Below, in pieces: positions 43,274 through 52,634 of a stretch of DNA of 64,000 nucleotides. The stretch comes from a virus. The stretch spans positions 45,913 to 109,912 of IMG/VR virus record IMGVR_UViG_3300027141_000003. One strand, given 5' to 3'. A model generated the notes under the pieces. The model did no database searches. It had not been told where the DNA came from and saw only the letters and a list, made by a program, of their open reading frames with translations. Positions within the stretch are counted from its first letter, which is position 1. Each line of letters starts with the position of its first letter. The translations under genes and the position numbers were made by a program.

Positions 43274-46200
43274 TTATGCCTGGGCTTCTGTCCAAGATAG
43301 TCTTCCGAACACAGATGCTGTTGATGTTCCAATATTTTGAACAACGATTGTCAAAACATCTGGTCCGTCAGGATAAATTCCAACGTTAGAGGTTGTTCCT
43401 CCACCACCCAAGATTGAGTTTCCTAAATCACGAACATTTGATAGGTCGATTGAGTTTGCTCCAGATCCTAAGAAGAATCCTGCTGTAACTTCACCACCTG
43501 TAACTGTTGTAGATCCACCAGAGTAATCTGAGATCTGAGATAGTGATGAGTTAGCAATACCTGCTACGTTACCAACTGCGTTTGTCCAAGTAGTTGCGGA
43601 GCTTGAAACTCCATTCAAAATTGCTGTAACAAGTAGGTTTGCTGCGCCCGAAGCCGTAGTAGCAGTTACATCAAGAGCCTTTAGGGCTAGCTGCATTCTG
43701 TTAATAAGTTCACGTTGTCCAAATGCTGCGGCAATACCGTTATCAACTGAAGGAGCAAGTCTTATTGCAAAGAGCGCTCTGCTTTGTCCTGATGCTACAG
43801 AAGTTGAAGTTCTTTGTCCGTAAGTAAACACGAGGGATTTATCTTCATCAAATCCGCCGTCCATAATTACTGAAGTTCCCCAGTGTGATATAGAAGCTGC
43901 AAAGCTTGGGTAAGCTAGCTCTACCATTGTTGGTGACACTGGATCTAATGTAAATAGTTGAGCGCTTGTAGCTCCCATAGGGACTGCAATGACTCCTGTT
44001 GGGTTTGCCGATAGTGCTGCAAAGCTAGTCTTGAGTGTTAGTCCATTTATAGAGTGAATAAATGTGCCTTCTGGGTAAGCTGCGCTAATTAATCTCATAC
44101 CAGCTTGTAGATTAGCCACGCTAGAAACTGTTCCTTCAGAAGAACCAACAGCTTGAGTTATGCTTAAGTTAGCTTCTCCTGCTCTACCTCTTGTAAGACC
44201 AGTAAATGATGTATCTGATTTTGCAGAGTAATTTACATACTCTACAGCAGATTCATTTTTAATTGCTAGAGTTCCAGCTTGTGGGAATCCTGCTGTTGAC
44301 CTTACATTTAGAGCTAAGTCTGTTGTCAAAACAGTTTGAGTTGTTGCTGTGTATGCTGGAGTAGTTGAAGATTCATAGCGTCCTGGAAGGTTTCCGCTTC
44401 GCATATATGCTTCTGTGTTAACGTTATTGTTAGGCATCTTGTGGCAATAAACAACGTCACCCTTTGGGCCTCTTACTCCCCATCTTACGAAACCTGCACC
44501 ATACCATGTGTAGTCAATATAGAACATCTGCATCTTTGAAAGATCGATATTATATTGGGATGGTCCTGTTCCATCTAGCTTGTCCATATTAAATTCGGAC
44601 TGTTTAATTCTAGTTTCTTGTGTTTTCGATATAATTGCAAATGATGTCGATGCGCCTCTGTAAGCAGGGCTAATAGTCATAGATGCATCAGTTCCAATTC
44701 CAACTACCTTATAGGATTGTCCTCTAATTACAACGTAATCTCCTGGTATTAGCTGCTTTCCAAACGCAGTTGGGAAGTAAGCATCTGACTGAGTAACTGT
44801 TGCTGAGTTTTGAGTAACGCTTACTTTACCAGAAAGCTGGAAAGTTGAATTTCTTTTAACTGCAGATAAATTTTGACCGTCATACTCCCAGAATAATCCA
44901 TTTTGATTGTCAAACATTCCTAGTCTGTTTTGGCATCCATACCAAGACTCTACAGATACAAAGAATGCTCCTGTAGCAAGTGAGGATGATGGGGTAGCTG
45001 GGGCTTCATAAGTAAACTTATCGTCTGAAAGAACATTTACAATTGCAAATGATCCATTGTATGCGGCTTGATCACATCCACCAACTTTTACTATTGTTCC
45101 TGGTTGCAGATTGTGTTTTTCTTTTGTTTGAACTGTTACTATAAGACCAACGCTTGAAATACTTTCAACTCCTGCGTATGGCTTTAAAATTGTACCAGAT
45201 GATACCTGAAGTCCTTTACCAGATTGATATCTAAAATATCTTCTAGTCTGTCTAATACATGATGCGTAGTTTGATGAAGCATTTGTGCCAAAGAGCACTC
45301 CTCCATCATTTGGTCTATGAGCAAAAGTAGATTGAGGTCTTACGTAAATTACCATTGGGCCTGCAAGAGTTCCCGTTGGGGCCGCATCTGCATAGTAAGA
45401 AAATGTTGATGGGCCAGTAATTTGAGCAACTTCCTGATTTCCATTTGGAGGATTAGTTGATGCTGTAGATCCTAGCACAACAATTTCATTTCCAAGAGCA
45501 AGTCCGTGAGGAACTTGTGTTGTTACAGTTATCTTTCTTCCACTATATGTAAATGATGTTGGAAGGCCACCAATTGATGCTCCAGTAAAAAGATCTCCCT
45601 GGGTAATAAGAGTTTTATTAGGATCAAATATAGCTGTTATACCAGTTCTATTTACTGCGCTTGCAGCGTATGTAAATGTTGTGGTTCCACCGCCAGATTC
45701 AATCACAAAGTTTCCATTTGCAGCGGTTAAGTATGTGTCAACTACGCTAATTGGAGTTCCGTTTGCTGGGGCTGCGCCTGATGATAGGGTTACTGAAACT
45801 GTTCTTCCTAAAGCAGCGTATGTAATTGAAGAAATATTAGCAATAGGGGTTGGTCGGGCAAAAGAAAATGGCTTGTTGTTATATAGCCCTAGATTTTCCC
45901 ATTTTGTTTGCTGAATACCATATTCAAAGTCGGTGTCAATGAGTGCTTTAGGCTGAGTTACTCTTAGCTTATTTGTTGTATCCAGCAAAGTTTCTGCTGG
46001 CATAAATGTTTCGTTGGCATCATCAATTGTGATTTGGATCTTATCGTTAGAAGACATCGATGCAGTGTTGTATTCTAGAACAAGTGTCGTGTTCTCTACC
46101 ATTGCGGTGCTTGTGCTTGTATTGTATGCAGTACATCCTAAGCTAGGATCTGAGAAGTTATAAATAACCTGATTTGTTGTTACGTTTGTAATCAACAGCA

Positions 46201-46291
46201 GTCTTTCTCTCAAAATTGTCTTTGGAATTGAGATCGTTCTCGTTGAAGGTGTAAATGTGTAGCTTGTCTCTAGTAATACTTTTCTTGCCAT
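43274..46291 (-). CDS. large virion structural protein / fibre
   Basis: 1005 residues, Thr/Ser/Ala-rich and mostly beta. It contains repeated small domains with VTVQTKEKHNLQPGTIVKVG and VTTQVPHGLALGNEIVVLGS, which look like duplicated beta modules. A later NVRSTAGFPQAGTLAIKNES segment resembles units in virion proteins of marine and freshwater phages. The last 200 residues include a helical ALFAIRLAPSVDNGIAAAFG stretch. Host interaction is likely; the exact location in the particle is not clear. Confidence 0.7.
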   Translation of the reverse strand: MARKVLLETSYTFTPSTRTISIPKTILRERLLLITNVTTNQVIYNFSDPSLGCTAYNTSTSTAMVENTTLVLEYNTASMSSNDKIQITIDDANETFMPAETLLDTTNKLRVTQPKALIDTDFEYGIQQTKWENLGLYNNKPFSFARPTPIANISSITYAALGRTVSVTLSSGAAPANGTPISVVDTYLTAANGNFVIESGGGTTTFTYAASAVNRTGITAIFDPNKTLITQGDLFTGASIGGLPTSFTYSGRKITVTTQVPHGLALGNEIVVLGSTASTNPPNGNQEVAQITGPSTFSYYADAAPTGTLAGPMVIYVRPQSTFAHRPNDGGVLFGTNASSNYASCIRQTRRYFRYQSGKGLQVSSGTILKPYAGVESISSVGLIVTVQTKEKHNLQPGTIVKVGGCDQAAYNGSFAIVNVLSDDKFTYEAPATPSSSLATGAFFVSVESWYGCQNRLGMFDNQNGLFWEYDGQNLSAVKRNSTFQLSGKVSVTQNSATVTQSDAYFPTAFGKQLIPGDYVVIRGQSYKVVGIGTDASMTISPAYRGASTSFAIISKTQETRIKQSEFNMDKLDGTGPSQYNIDLSKMQMFYIDYTWYGAGFVRWGVRGPKGDVVYCHKMPNNNVNTEAYMRSGNLPGRYESSTTPAYTATTQTVLTTDLALNVRSTAGFPQAGTLAIKNESAVEYVNYSAKSDTSFTGLTRGRAGEANLSITQAVGSSEGTVSSVANLQAGMRLISAAYPEGTFIHSINGLTLKTSFAALSANPTGVIAVPMGATSAQLFTLDPVSPTMVELAYPSFAASISHWGTSVIMDGGFDEDKSLVFTYGQRTSTSVASGQSRALFAIRLAPSVDNGIAAAFGQRELINRMQLALKALDVTATTASGAANLLVTAILNGVSSSATTWTNAVGNVAGIANSSLSQISDYSGGSTTVTGGEVTAGFFLGSGANSIDLSNVRDLGNSILGGGGTTSNVGIYPDGPDVLTIVVQNIGTSTASVFGRLSWTEAQA

Positions 46292-46295
46292 ATTC

Positions 46296-49200
46296 TTATT
46301 CTCCTAAGTGTATATCCACTGCCCTAAATGGATAAAGTGATTTTTTAGCTGTCTGATTATTCGGGCCCGACATGTATCTTGCTTCAAACTTGGATCCTAC
46401 TGGAACTGGTTCTCCAAACTGTACGAATCCATCATTATCAAATAAATACCCCTCGGACTGAATTGGACTTAGCCAATGAGTGCTTTGGTTTCCCAATACT
46501 TGTAGTATACCATTAATTGTTATTAAAAGCTTGTATGGGTTTGTTGGGGTAAAATTTGAACCATCATATTTTAATTGGAATCTTGATTCAGACCCGTCGA
46601 ATTCATCAGAAATATCGTCTATAGGTAATATATCAGATCCAACGGCATCAGAAAGAGCTGCGGTTACGTATGCCCTGTTTACAGCATGCCCATCTTCTGT
46701 AGGAGCTACTACAGATATAGGGGCTGTGCCAAAATTGACACCAGTAATAGTAGGACTTGTTAGTGTTTTATTTGTAAGCGTTTGTGTACCAGTAAGAGTT
46801 ACCACCCCTGGTAAATTATTTGTTAAAGGATCAATTGTTTTGTTAGTAAGAGTTTGGGTTCCAGTTAATGTGGCTATACCAACAAGTGTGTTGCTTGCGG
46901 AACTAATTGTTTTATTAGTAAGTTCCTCAGTGCTATTTGGAAGTACTACTCCAACCAATTGGTTATTTGTGACATTAATTGTTTTATTAGTAAGAGTTTC
47001 AGTGCCAGTAAGAGATACAAAATCATCATCAGTTAGTGCAGTATTAAATTGAGCAAGTGTACCTGTCAATGTATTGCTAGCTAGACTTATACTTTTATTG
47101 GTGACTAAGTCAGTGCTATCTGGAAGGAGTACTCCAACAAATGTGTTGTTGCTTGCGCTTATTGTTTTGTTGGTTAAAGTCTGGACATTTGCTTGTCCAA
47201 CAATCGCACCTGATGCACCGTGGGCTTGTGTTAGGGAAGCGTGTCCCGTGACCTCTGCTGATGCAGCTGATGCTGTAATTGCTGCTACATCTTTAACAAA
47301 TTCAGTTGTTGCAATTTTATTGCTATCGTCAGTTGATGCTTGAGTTACAGCTTGAGTTGCAGATGGAAGAATAACAGTCCCAGTAAATGTTGGTGCATCT
47401 AATGTAGCTTTAAGTCCTAGATCTGTAGTTAATCCTGATATCTTAGACTGTGCAATTGCTGCTGTTGCAGAAACATCTGCATCTACAATTGTTCCATCAA
47501 GAATCATAGCTGAAGTTACTGTTCCTGTTGGAAGAGTTACTGTTCCAGTAAATGTTGGAGAAGCAAGTGGCGCTTTAGTTCCTACTAGTGTAGTTAGAGC
47601 AGCAGAAGCTGTATCATCTGCAACCATTAAATCTTGTAATTCTTTTAATGTGTCATATGCTGCTCCTGCACCATTAGTTAGATCTGATACTACAGACTTA
47701 ACATATGCGGTTGTTGCAACCTGTGTTGTATTTGTTGAAGAAGCTGCTGTTGGCGCCGTTGGAATTCCAGTTAATGCTGGAGAAGCAAGTGGGGCCTTAA
47801 AATCAAGTGCTGTCTGAGTGGCAGTTGAAATGGGCTTGGCAGCATCTGTTGTGTTGTCTACGTTTGCTAAACCAACATCAGACTTAGTTATACCAGTTGG
47901 GGTATTAATTGTTGGCGAATTTAAAGTTTTGTTAGTTAAGGTTTGAGTACCAGTTAAAGTGGCTGCTCCAGTAATCGTATTGCTTGCAGTATCAATTGTT
48001 TTGTTTGTAATAATCTGAGTGCCAGTTAAAGTGGCTACAGTTGGGTCAATCTCTAAGGTTATTGTGTTATTTGTTACTGCAGAAGTAATTCCTGTTCCAC
48101 CTGCAACGGTTACAGTATCTGTTAACAAACTTACTGTATCTGTTCCAGTGTCTCCAGCTATAGAAAGAGCGGTTGCAAGGGCAGCTGTTGAGGCCGCTGT
48201 TAGACGTCCCTGTGCATCTACTGTAAATGTAGGAATTGCAGTTGAAGATCCATATGAACCCGCTGTTACCGCTGTATTGTCAAGATCTATTGTAATGGTA
48301 TTTGCTACGTCATCGTATGTTTTTGTAAGAGCAACTCCTGCAACAATTGCTGTATTTACTGCATCTTGTGCTAGCTCTGTGATTGCAGAAGAATCTGCCT
48401 TGAGGTTTAAAGCTGTTTGGGTAGCTGTAGATACAGGCTTATTTGCGTCTGACGTGTTATCAACATTTGCAAGCCCTACATCAGATTTTGTAATCCCAGT
48501 TGGGGTGTTAATAACTGGAGATGTTAAAGTTTTATTAGTAAGAGTTTCTGTTCCTGCAAGTGTCGCAAGATCTGCGTCAGTAACTGATGTATTGAATTGT
48601 GCAATTGTTCCTGATACTGTATTTGAGCCAAGATCAACTGTCTTATTTGTAAGAGTTTCTGTGGCATTTTTTAATAGAGTACCGTTTAAATATAGAGACT
48701 TTCCTGAAGCAAGGTCTATGTTTTCTGATGAAGTCCATGCGTCTGTAGCGTCTACCCAGTTAAGTGTCTTATCTGTTGTACCCTTTAATGTTATACCGCC
48801 ACCATTAGCGGTTGCATCTGTTGGAGTTGCTGTATCTCCAAGGACAATATTCTTGTCTTCAACCACAAGATTAGTTGAGTTAAGATTTGTCGTAGTTCCA
48901 TTTACAGTCAAGTCGCCAGATATTGTTAAATTAACCGCAGTGGCTGTTCCTGTTAATGCTGGTGAGGCTAGTGGAGCCTTGAGATCAAGGGCGGTCTGAG
49001 CTGCAGTTGATATTGGCTTTAGTGCGTCAGTTGTATTGTCAACATTTGAAAGACCAACATCGCTTTTTGTAATTCCAGTTGGTGTATTAATTGTTGGAGA
49101 TGTAAGGGTTTTATTTGTAAGTGTCTGTGTGTTGGTTGTACCAACTACGGCGCCTGTTGCGCCATGTGCTGCTGTAAGATCTGTGTGTGCTGTAATATCT

Positions 49201-49592
49201 GAAGTAAGTGCTACTGTTCCAGAACTATTTGGGATTGTGATTGTTCTATTAGCTGTTGGTTGTGTAGCCGTTAATGTTGTTGTAAAGTTATAGGCATCGT
49301 CATTCCAAAGAATAACTGAGTTTTCTGGGATAATTAAGTCGCCGTTCGCATCAAGTTCTGCTGGTCCTCCAGGATTTCCTTGATCGGATACGAGTATATA
49401 GTTTCCAAGGCTGTTAGTTAGTCCAGAAGGAGTAACGTTTGCATATCCAGAAGTAGCATTCCATGCTGAGCCGTTACCAATTTTAAATTTAAGGGTATCT
49501 GTTTCAATACCAATTTCACCTGCTCGTAATGTTGGGTTTACTGAAGTCCAATTTGCTGCTGTGTCTCTGCGTAATTGAATTCTAATTGCCAT
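46296..49592 (-). CDS. long tail fibre with TNK(T/S) and [13 protein letters not shown] repeats
   Basis: 1098 residues. The N-terminus ([20 protein letters not shown]) is the common fibre-attachment module of many tailed phages. The shaft carries eleven short (L/V/I)TNK(T/S) units and three copies of a 50-residue block around [19 protein letters not shown]. The C-terminal 110 residues form a separate tip ([20 protein letters not shown] onward). A central block is shared with the fibre at 50012. It follows the next gene with a one-base overlap. Confidence 0.82.
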   Translation of the reverse strand: MAIRIQLRRDTAANWTSVNPTLRAGEIGIETDTLKFKIGNGSAWNATSGYANVTPSGLTNSLGNYILVSDQGNPGGPAELDANGDLIIPENSVILWNDDAYNFTTTLTATQPTANRTITIPNSSGTVALTSDITAHTDLTAAHGATGAVVGTTNTQTLTNKTLTSPTINTPTGITKSDVGLSNVDNTTDALKPISTAAQTALDLKAPLASPALTGTATAVNLTISGDLTVNGTTTNLNSTNLVVEDKNIVLGDTATPTDATANGGGITLKGTTDKTLNWVDATDAWTSSENIDLASGKSLYLNGTLLKNATETLTNKTVDLGSNTVSGTIAQFNTSVTDADLATLAGTETLTNKTLTSPVINTPTGITKSDVGLANVDNTSDANKPVSTATQTALNLKADSSAITELAQDAVNTAIVAGVALTKTYDDVANTITIDLDNTAVTAGSYGSSTAIPTFTVDAQGRLTAASTAALATALSIAGDTGTDTVSLLTDTVTVAGGTGITSAVTNNTITLEIDPTVATLTGTQIITNKTIDTASNTITGAATLTGTQTLTNKTLNSPTINTPTGITKSDVGLANVDNTTDAAKPISTATQTALDFKAPLASPALTGIPTAPTAASSTNTTQVATTAYVKSVVSDLTNGAGAAYDTLKELQDLMVADDTASAALTTLVGTKAPLASPTFTGTVTLPTGTVTSAMILDGTIVDADVSATAAIAQSKISGLTTDLGLKATLDAPTFTGTVILPSATQAVTQASTDDSNKIATTEFVKDVAAITASAASAEVTGHASLTQAHGASGAIVGQANVQTLTNKTISASNNTFVGVLLPDSTDLVTNKSISLASNTLTGTLAQFNTALTDDDFVSLTGTETLTNKTINVTNNQLVGVVLPNSTEELTNKTISSASNTLVGIATLTGTQTLTNKTIDPLTNNLPGVVTLTGTQTLTNKTLTSPTITGVNFGTAPISVVAPTEDGHAVNRAYVTAALSDAVGSDILPIDDISDEFDGSESRFQLKYDGSNFTPTNPYKLLITINGILQVLGNQSTHWLSPIQSEGYLFDNDGFVQFGEPVPVGSKFEARYMSGPNNQTAKKSLYPFRAVDIHLGE

Positions 49593-50008
49593 TATGCACC
49601 ACCTCCGTCAATATAATCACCTAGAAAATTTGAACTATTACTTCCTGAATTTGCAAAAATTCTAGAGTCATCGACATACTCTCCATAATTTACGTCTTCT
49701 ACTATACCACTTGATACGTTGTGGGTGTGCTCCAAAATTTCTTTTGGTCCCGCAACATCATACCAAGCTTGTCCATTGTAGCCTTTAAATGTATTTTCTG
49801 ATGTATCAAAATAAAGTTGCCCTAAATCTGGATTAGCTGGTGGTCCTGATAATACTGAAACTCCTGTAGAAACATTTTCCCAAGCCGTACCAGAATAAAA
49901 CTTTAGCTTTCCAGTTACACTATTATAGTAAATAGCTCCAGCTATTCCTACAGATGGATCTGCAGTAAGCGCTGGTGGTGCTATAGGCGTTAAGAATTTT
50001 TTTGTCAT
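49592..50008 (-). CDS. short fibre protein with two GxxYY/YF repeats
   Basis: 138 residues. Two related units, [21 protein letters not shown] and [20 protein letters not shown] in abridged form, are typical of phage fibre-base and collar proteins. A helical or coil C-terminus follows with TFANSG-like strands. It probably forms part of the fibre network with its neighbours. Confidence 0.65.
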   Translation of the reverse strand: MTKKFLTPIAPPALTADPSVGIAGAIYYNSVTGKLKFYSGTAWENVSTGVSVLSGPPANPDLGQLYFDTSENTFKGYNGQAWYDVAGPKEILEHTHNVSSGIVEDVNYGEYVDDSRIFANSGSNSSNFLGDYIDGGGA

Positions 50009-50011
50009 ACT

Positions 50012-51442
50012 TTATCCGACAATAACTACTCTGTATGCTCCAGCTGTTGGCTGTGCTGCAAATGTTAGAGTTGCTGTTGAAGTAGATGTTAGGTCAACAT
50101 CACATTCAACTTGATTATATGGTGCGGCTGTTGCAAAAACTTGTACCGTGACATCTCTAGTGCCTAAATTATGAGCGGCTATAAATGTAAATGGAGCGGC
50201 TTCTGTTGTTGTTATATTTGATGTATATTTTCTAGCAATTGAGTGATAGTTGGTTCCATCATTTGTAAGTCCCCAGGTTCCTGCAGACTGTAATGAACCA
50301 GCTGACTCTCTCCATAGGATTTCTGTGTCTGCAGATGTTCCACGCTCTACACGAATACCAGCATCTGCTACTGGGGCACCAGTAAAGTCGGTATTAAGAT
50401 TAATCTTATTATCAACAATATTTACCTGAGTAGTGTTTACTGAGTTAATTGTTCCAGTTACGTTTAAGTTACCGCCAACTGTAAGGTTATTAGTAATTGT
50501 TACATCATCTGGCAAGCCGATTGTAATTGCGGCTGTTTCTCCACCTGAACCAGATACTGTTACTTCATTTGCTGTTCCAGCAACTGTTGCAATGTATGCT
50601 CCAGTTGTATCTGTACCCAACTCAACAGAGTTTGGCTGAATTGTAGCTGCAAAACTTACGTTACCAAGATTTGTTACTGTTCCAGTACCTGTTACATCTC
50701 CTGTAAGAGTAATATTAAAATCATTTGTATCAAAATCAAGCTTACCGTTTGTGTCATCATATGAAACAGAAATTCCAGACTCTGTATTTGGCGCTGTGAC
50801 CATACCACCAACAATGTCTTGGACTCTTTCTGCATTTAATACTACGTTGCCTGATGTTACTGTAAAGTCTGTTGAGTCAAAACTTGCAACACCCTTGTTT
50901 GATGAAGTAGCATCTTCTGCTGATACGGTAATTGTGTTTTCTGTTACAGCAACATCAATTCCTTCTCCACCAGATACTTGTAATCCTTCTGTTAGTAATG
51001 AAATACCAGTTGTTCCAGTATCTCCATTAACTGTAAGTATTGTTGCTACACTTACTACACCTGCCGCAGTTAAGCGACCTTGGGCATCTACTGTAAATGT
51101 TGGAATTTGTGTTGTTGAACCATATGAACCAGCTGTTACAGCTGTGTTGTCCAAATCAATTGTTGTTGTTCCTGCTGGATCGCCATATGTTGATGTTAAA
51201 CCAACTCCGCCAACGATAGATGAACCAATAACATCTTGAATAACTTCTGTGGAGCCAGACATTGGCATCCATGGACCATTAGGTGATGCTAGTCCATTGT
51301 AGTAGTACATCGTGTTGTTCGATGTGTCATAGTAAATCTGTCCAGTTACAGGAGCTGAAGGTGCTGAGCTTAATCCCTGAATTCTGGCATTCTGAAGTTC
51401 ATTCTTATTCAGATTAATATCGGTTACAAATAATCTTGCCAT
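50012..51442 (-). CDS. tail fibre protein sharing a module with the long fibre
   Basis: 476 residues. It opens with the GQIYYDTSNNTMYYYNG unit also seen in its neighbours. Residues about 85-180 are a close match to a block in the 1098-residue fibre: both have [16 protein letters not shown](S/T), then [15 protein letters not shown]. The C-terminal 80 residues form a compact beta tip (FTFIAAHNLGTRDVTVQVFA). It is likely a fibre with its own receptor-binding end. Confidence 0.75.
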   Translation of the reverse strand: MARLFVTDINLNKNELQNARIQGLSSAPSAPVTGQIYYDTSNNTMYYYNGLASPNGPWMPMSGSTEVIQDVIGSSIVGGVGLTSTYGDPAGTTTIDLDNTAVTAGSYGSTTQIPTFTVDAQGRLTAAGVVSVATILTVNGDTGTTGISLLTEGLQVSGGEGIDVAVTENTITVSAEDATSSNKGVASFDSTDFTVTSGNVVLNAERVQDIVGGMVTAPNTESGISVSYDDTNGKLDFDTNDFNITLTGDVTGTGTVTNLGNVSFAATIQPNSVELGTDTTGAYIATVAGTANEVTVSGSGGETAAITIGLPDDVTITNNLTVGGNLNVTGTINSVNTTQVNIVDNKINLNTDFTGAPVADAGIRVERGTSADTEILWRESAGSLQSAGTWGLTNDGTNYHSIARKYTSNITTTEAAPFTFIAAHNLGTRDVTVQVFATAAPYNQVECDVDLTSTSTATLTFAAQPTAGAYRVVIVG

Positions 51443-51456
51443 ATGCTATATCTCCC

Positions 51457-51915
51457 TTAAGACAGGTATGCTGTCCCGCCGAATGGTTGAGCCATTGTCA
51501 GCGTAATTTTGTTAATACTATTATAATCTATTCCTGTTTCTAATATGTCCCCAGCACTATTTTTTACAGTAACATTTGGGTTATACCCCATATTATGTGT
51601 TATTTCAAGGTAGTGATAGGATCCAGCATTAATAACTTGGGAAATCGAGAATGGATAAGTCAGTGTGCTTGTGCTTAGTAGATAGTTTGTGGCTCCAGCC
51701 CATGATGCATCGTTTGGCTTTGGACCATAAAATCTAGTCGTTTGCTTGTCGTAATAAAAATCTCCTTCAAATCCTAGAATATCAGCAGGGGCACCATTGC
51801 CATTTAGAATCGTTTTACCACGAGGACCTTGTGGTCCAGGGGTATTCAAAACAAGCTTGTTTACCTGTTCTGTTACTATGACTGTTGGATTACTATTATT
51901 GTTGGTAATTGGCAT
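51457..51915 (-). CDS. small fibre protein with a collagen-like GPQGPRG stretch
   Basis: 152 residues. A short collagen-type segment TPGPQGPRGKT lies near residue 30, followed by DFYYDKQTTRFYGPK and a beta-rich C-terminus (YHYLEITHNMGYNPNVTVKN). The C-terminal part resembles the tip of the fibre at 50012 and the small protein at 3735, which share an HN(M/L)G motif. Collagen-like proline makes it a second candidate dioxygenase substrate. Confidence 0.65.
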   Translation of the reverse strand: MPITNNNSNPTVIVTEQVNKLVLNTPGPQGPRGKTILNGNGAPADILGFEGDFYYDKQTTRFYGPKPNDASWAGATNYLLSTSTLTYPFSISQVINAGSYHYLEITHNMGYNPNVTVKNSAGDILETGIDYNSINKITLTMAQPFGGTAYLS

Positions 51916-52262
51916 TAAATGGTTACCGATCTACTCAAAGTGATGAAGCCTTCAAGCAACTTTGTTTTATTCAAATTGCTATCTGTCAACATAACATCGT
52001 ATGAGGATTTAGGATAAAATAATTTGTTTGTTTGGGTAGGGGTCATCTTAATTGTGATTTTGCCAAGGGCTTCGTCTATCAGTATTCCGCCTGCTGGGGA
52101 TGTAAGGCTAAAAGCTAATTTACTTCCGCCTTTAGTGTCACGAACCTGCATTTTTACAGAGCAGTTAGTAAGAGCAATTGCAACACCGTTATTGTCTTTA
52201 TATTCAACGGTAAATGTAAAAGTAGTGTTTTGATCTATTTCAAAATTCTTCTGGCTTGCCAT
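51915..52262 (-). CDS. BppU-like N-terminal baseplate / fibre adaptor
   Basis: 115 residues that read as a single beta sandwich: FTFTVEYKDNNGVAIALTNC, then VKMQVRDTKGGSKLAFSLTS and a closing KTKLLEGFITLSRSVTI. This is the plan of the BppU/DUF2479 N-terminal domain used to attach receptor-binding proteins to the tail tip. It starts the fibre operon after a terminator and has GGAG upstream of the ATG. Confidence 0.7.
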   Translation of the reverse strand: MASQKNFEIDQNTTFTFTVEYKDNNGVAIALTNCSVKMQVRDTKGGSKLAFSLTSPAGGILIDEALGKITIKMTPTQTNKLFYPKSSYDVMLTDSNLNKTKLLEGFITLSRSVTI

Positions 52263-52283
52263 TTGCTAAATCTCCTAAATAGG

Positions 52284-52314
52284 AAAACTCCTATGCTTAT
52301 TTTAGCACAGGAGT
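52284..52314 (-). terminator. intrinsic terminator after the holin gene
   Basis: On the minus strand ACTCCT-G-TGCT pairs with AGCA-T-AGGAGT (one mismatch) around an AT loop and is followed by TTTTCCTATTT. Confidence 0.75.
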
Positions 52315-52335
52315 CATCCTAATTACTTGTTAAAA

Positions 52336-52563
52336 TTACTTCTTGGTAAATCCAAAAGCTGGCTCGTTTGGATTAAGTGCCTTCAAAATAACTGGTAGAC
52401 AAGCTGCGATACCACCCTTAATTAAATCTCCTGGGTCAGTATTTCCAGTCATGTAAAGAGCAATGGCGGCACCTAAAAAGTGACGACCATAGCTTGCTAA
52501 CGCTGCTAGAATTTTTTCTTGCATTGTTACCTTTCCATCATTGTTAAGATCTTGCTTTGGCAT
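52336..52563 (-). CDS. r1t-type holin with an N-terminal EF-hand-like loop
   Basis: 75 residues from the ATG at 52563, which has a strong AAGGAGG five bases upstream (an ATG eight codons earlier lacks this). Residues 5-16 read DLNNDGKVTMQE, a full EF-hand/dockerin-type calcium loop (D, N, D, G, V, E at the key places). Two hydrophobic helices follow (about 22-42 and 50-65). The end, AACLPVILKALNPNEPAFG, matches the r1t holin family pattern. It would permeabilise the membrane at lysis. Confidence 0.72.
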   Translation of the reverse strand: MPKQDLNNDGKVTMQEKILAALASYGRHFLGAAIALYMTGNTDPGDLIKGGIAACLPVILKALNPNEPAFGFTKK

Positions 52564-52634
52564 AAGATCCTCCTTATTTCTGGGCATTGTGCCCAGGAAT
52601 TTTGGGTTTTACCCCAATCTTTATTATATACCCT

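Noticed and set aside
48019-48999. A 326-codon plus-strand frame in the long fibre
   Set aside because: Same reason: antisense of repeated fibre sequence, no ribosome site, low-complexity Val/Ser content.
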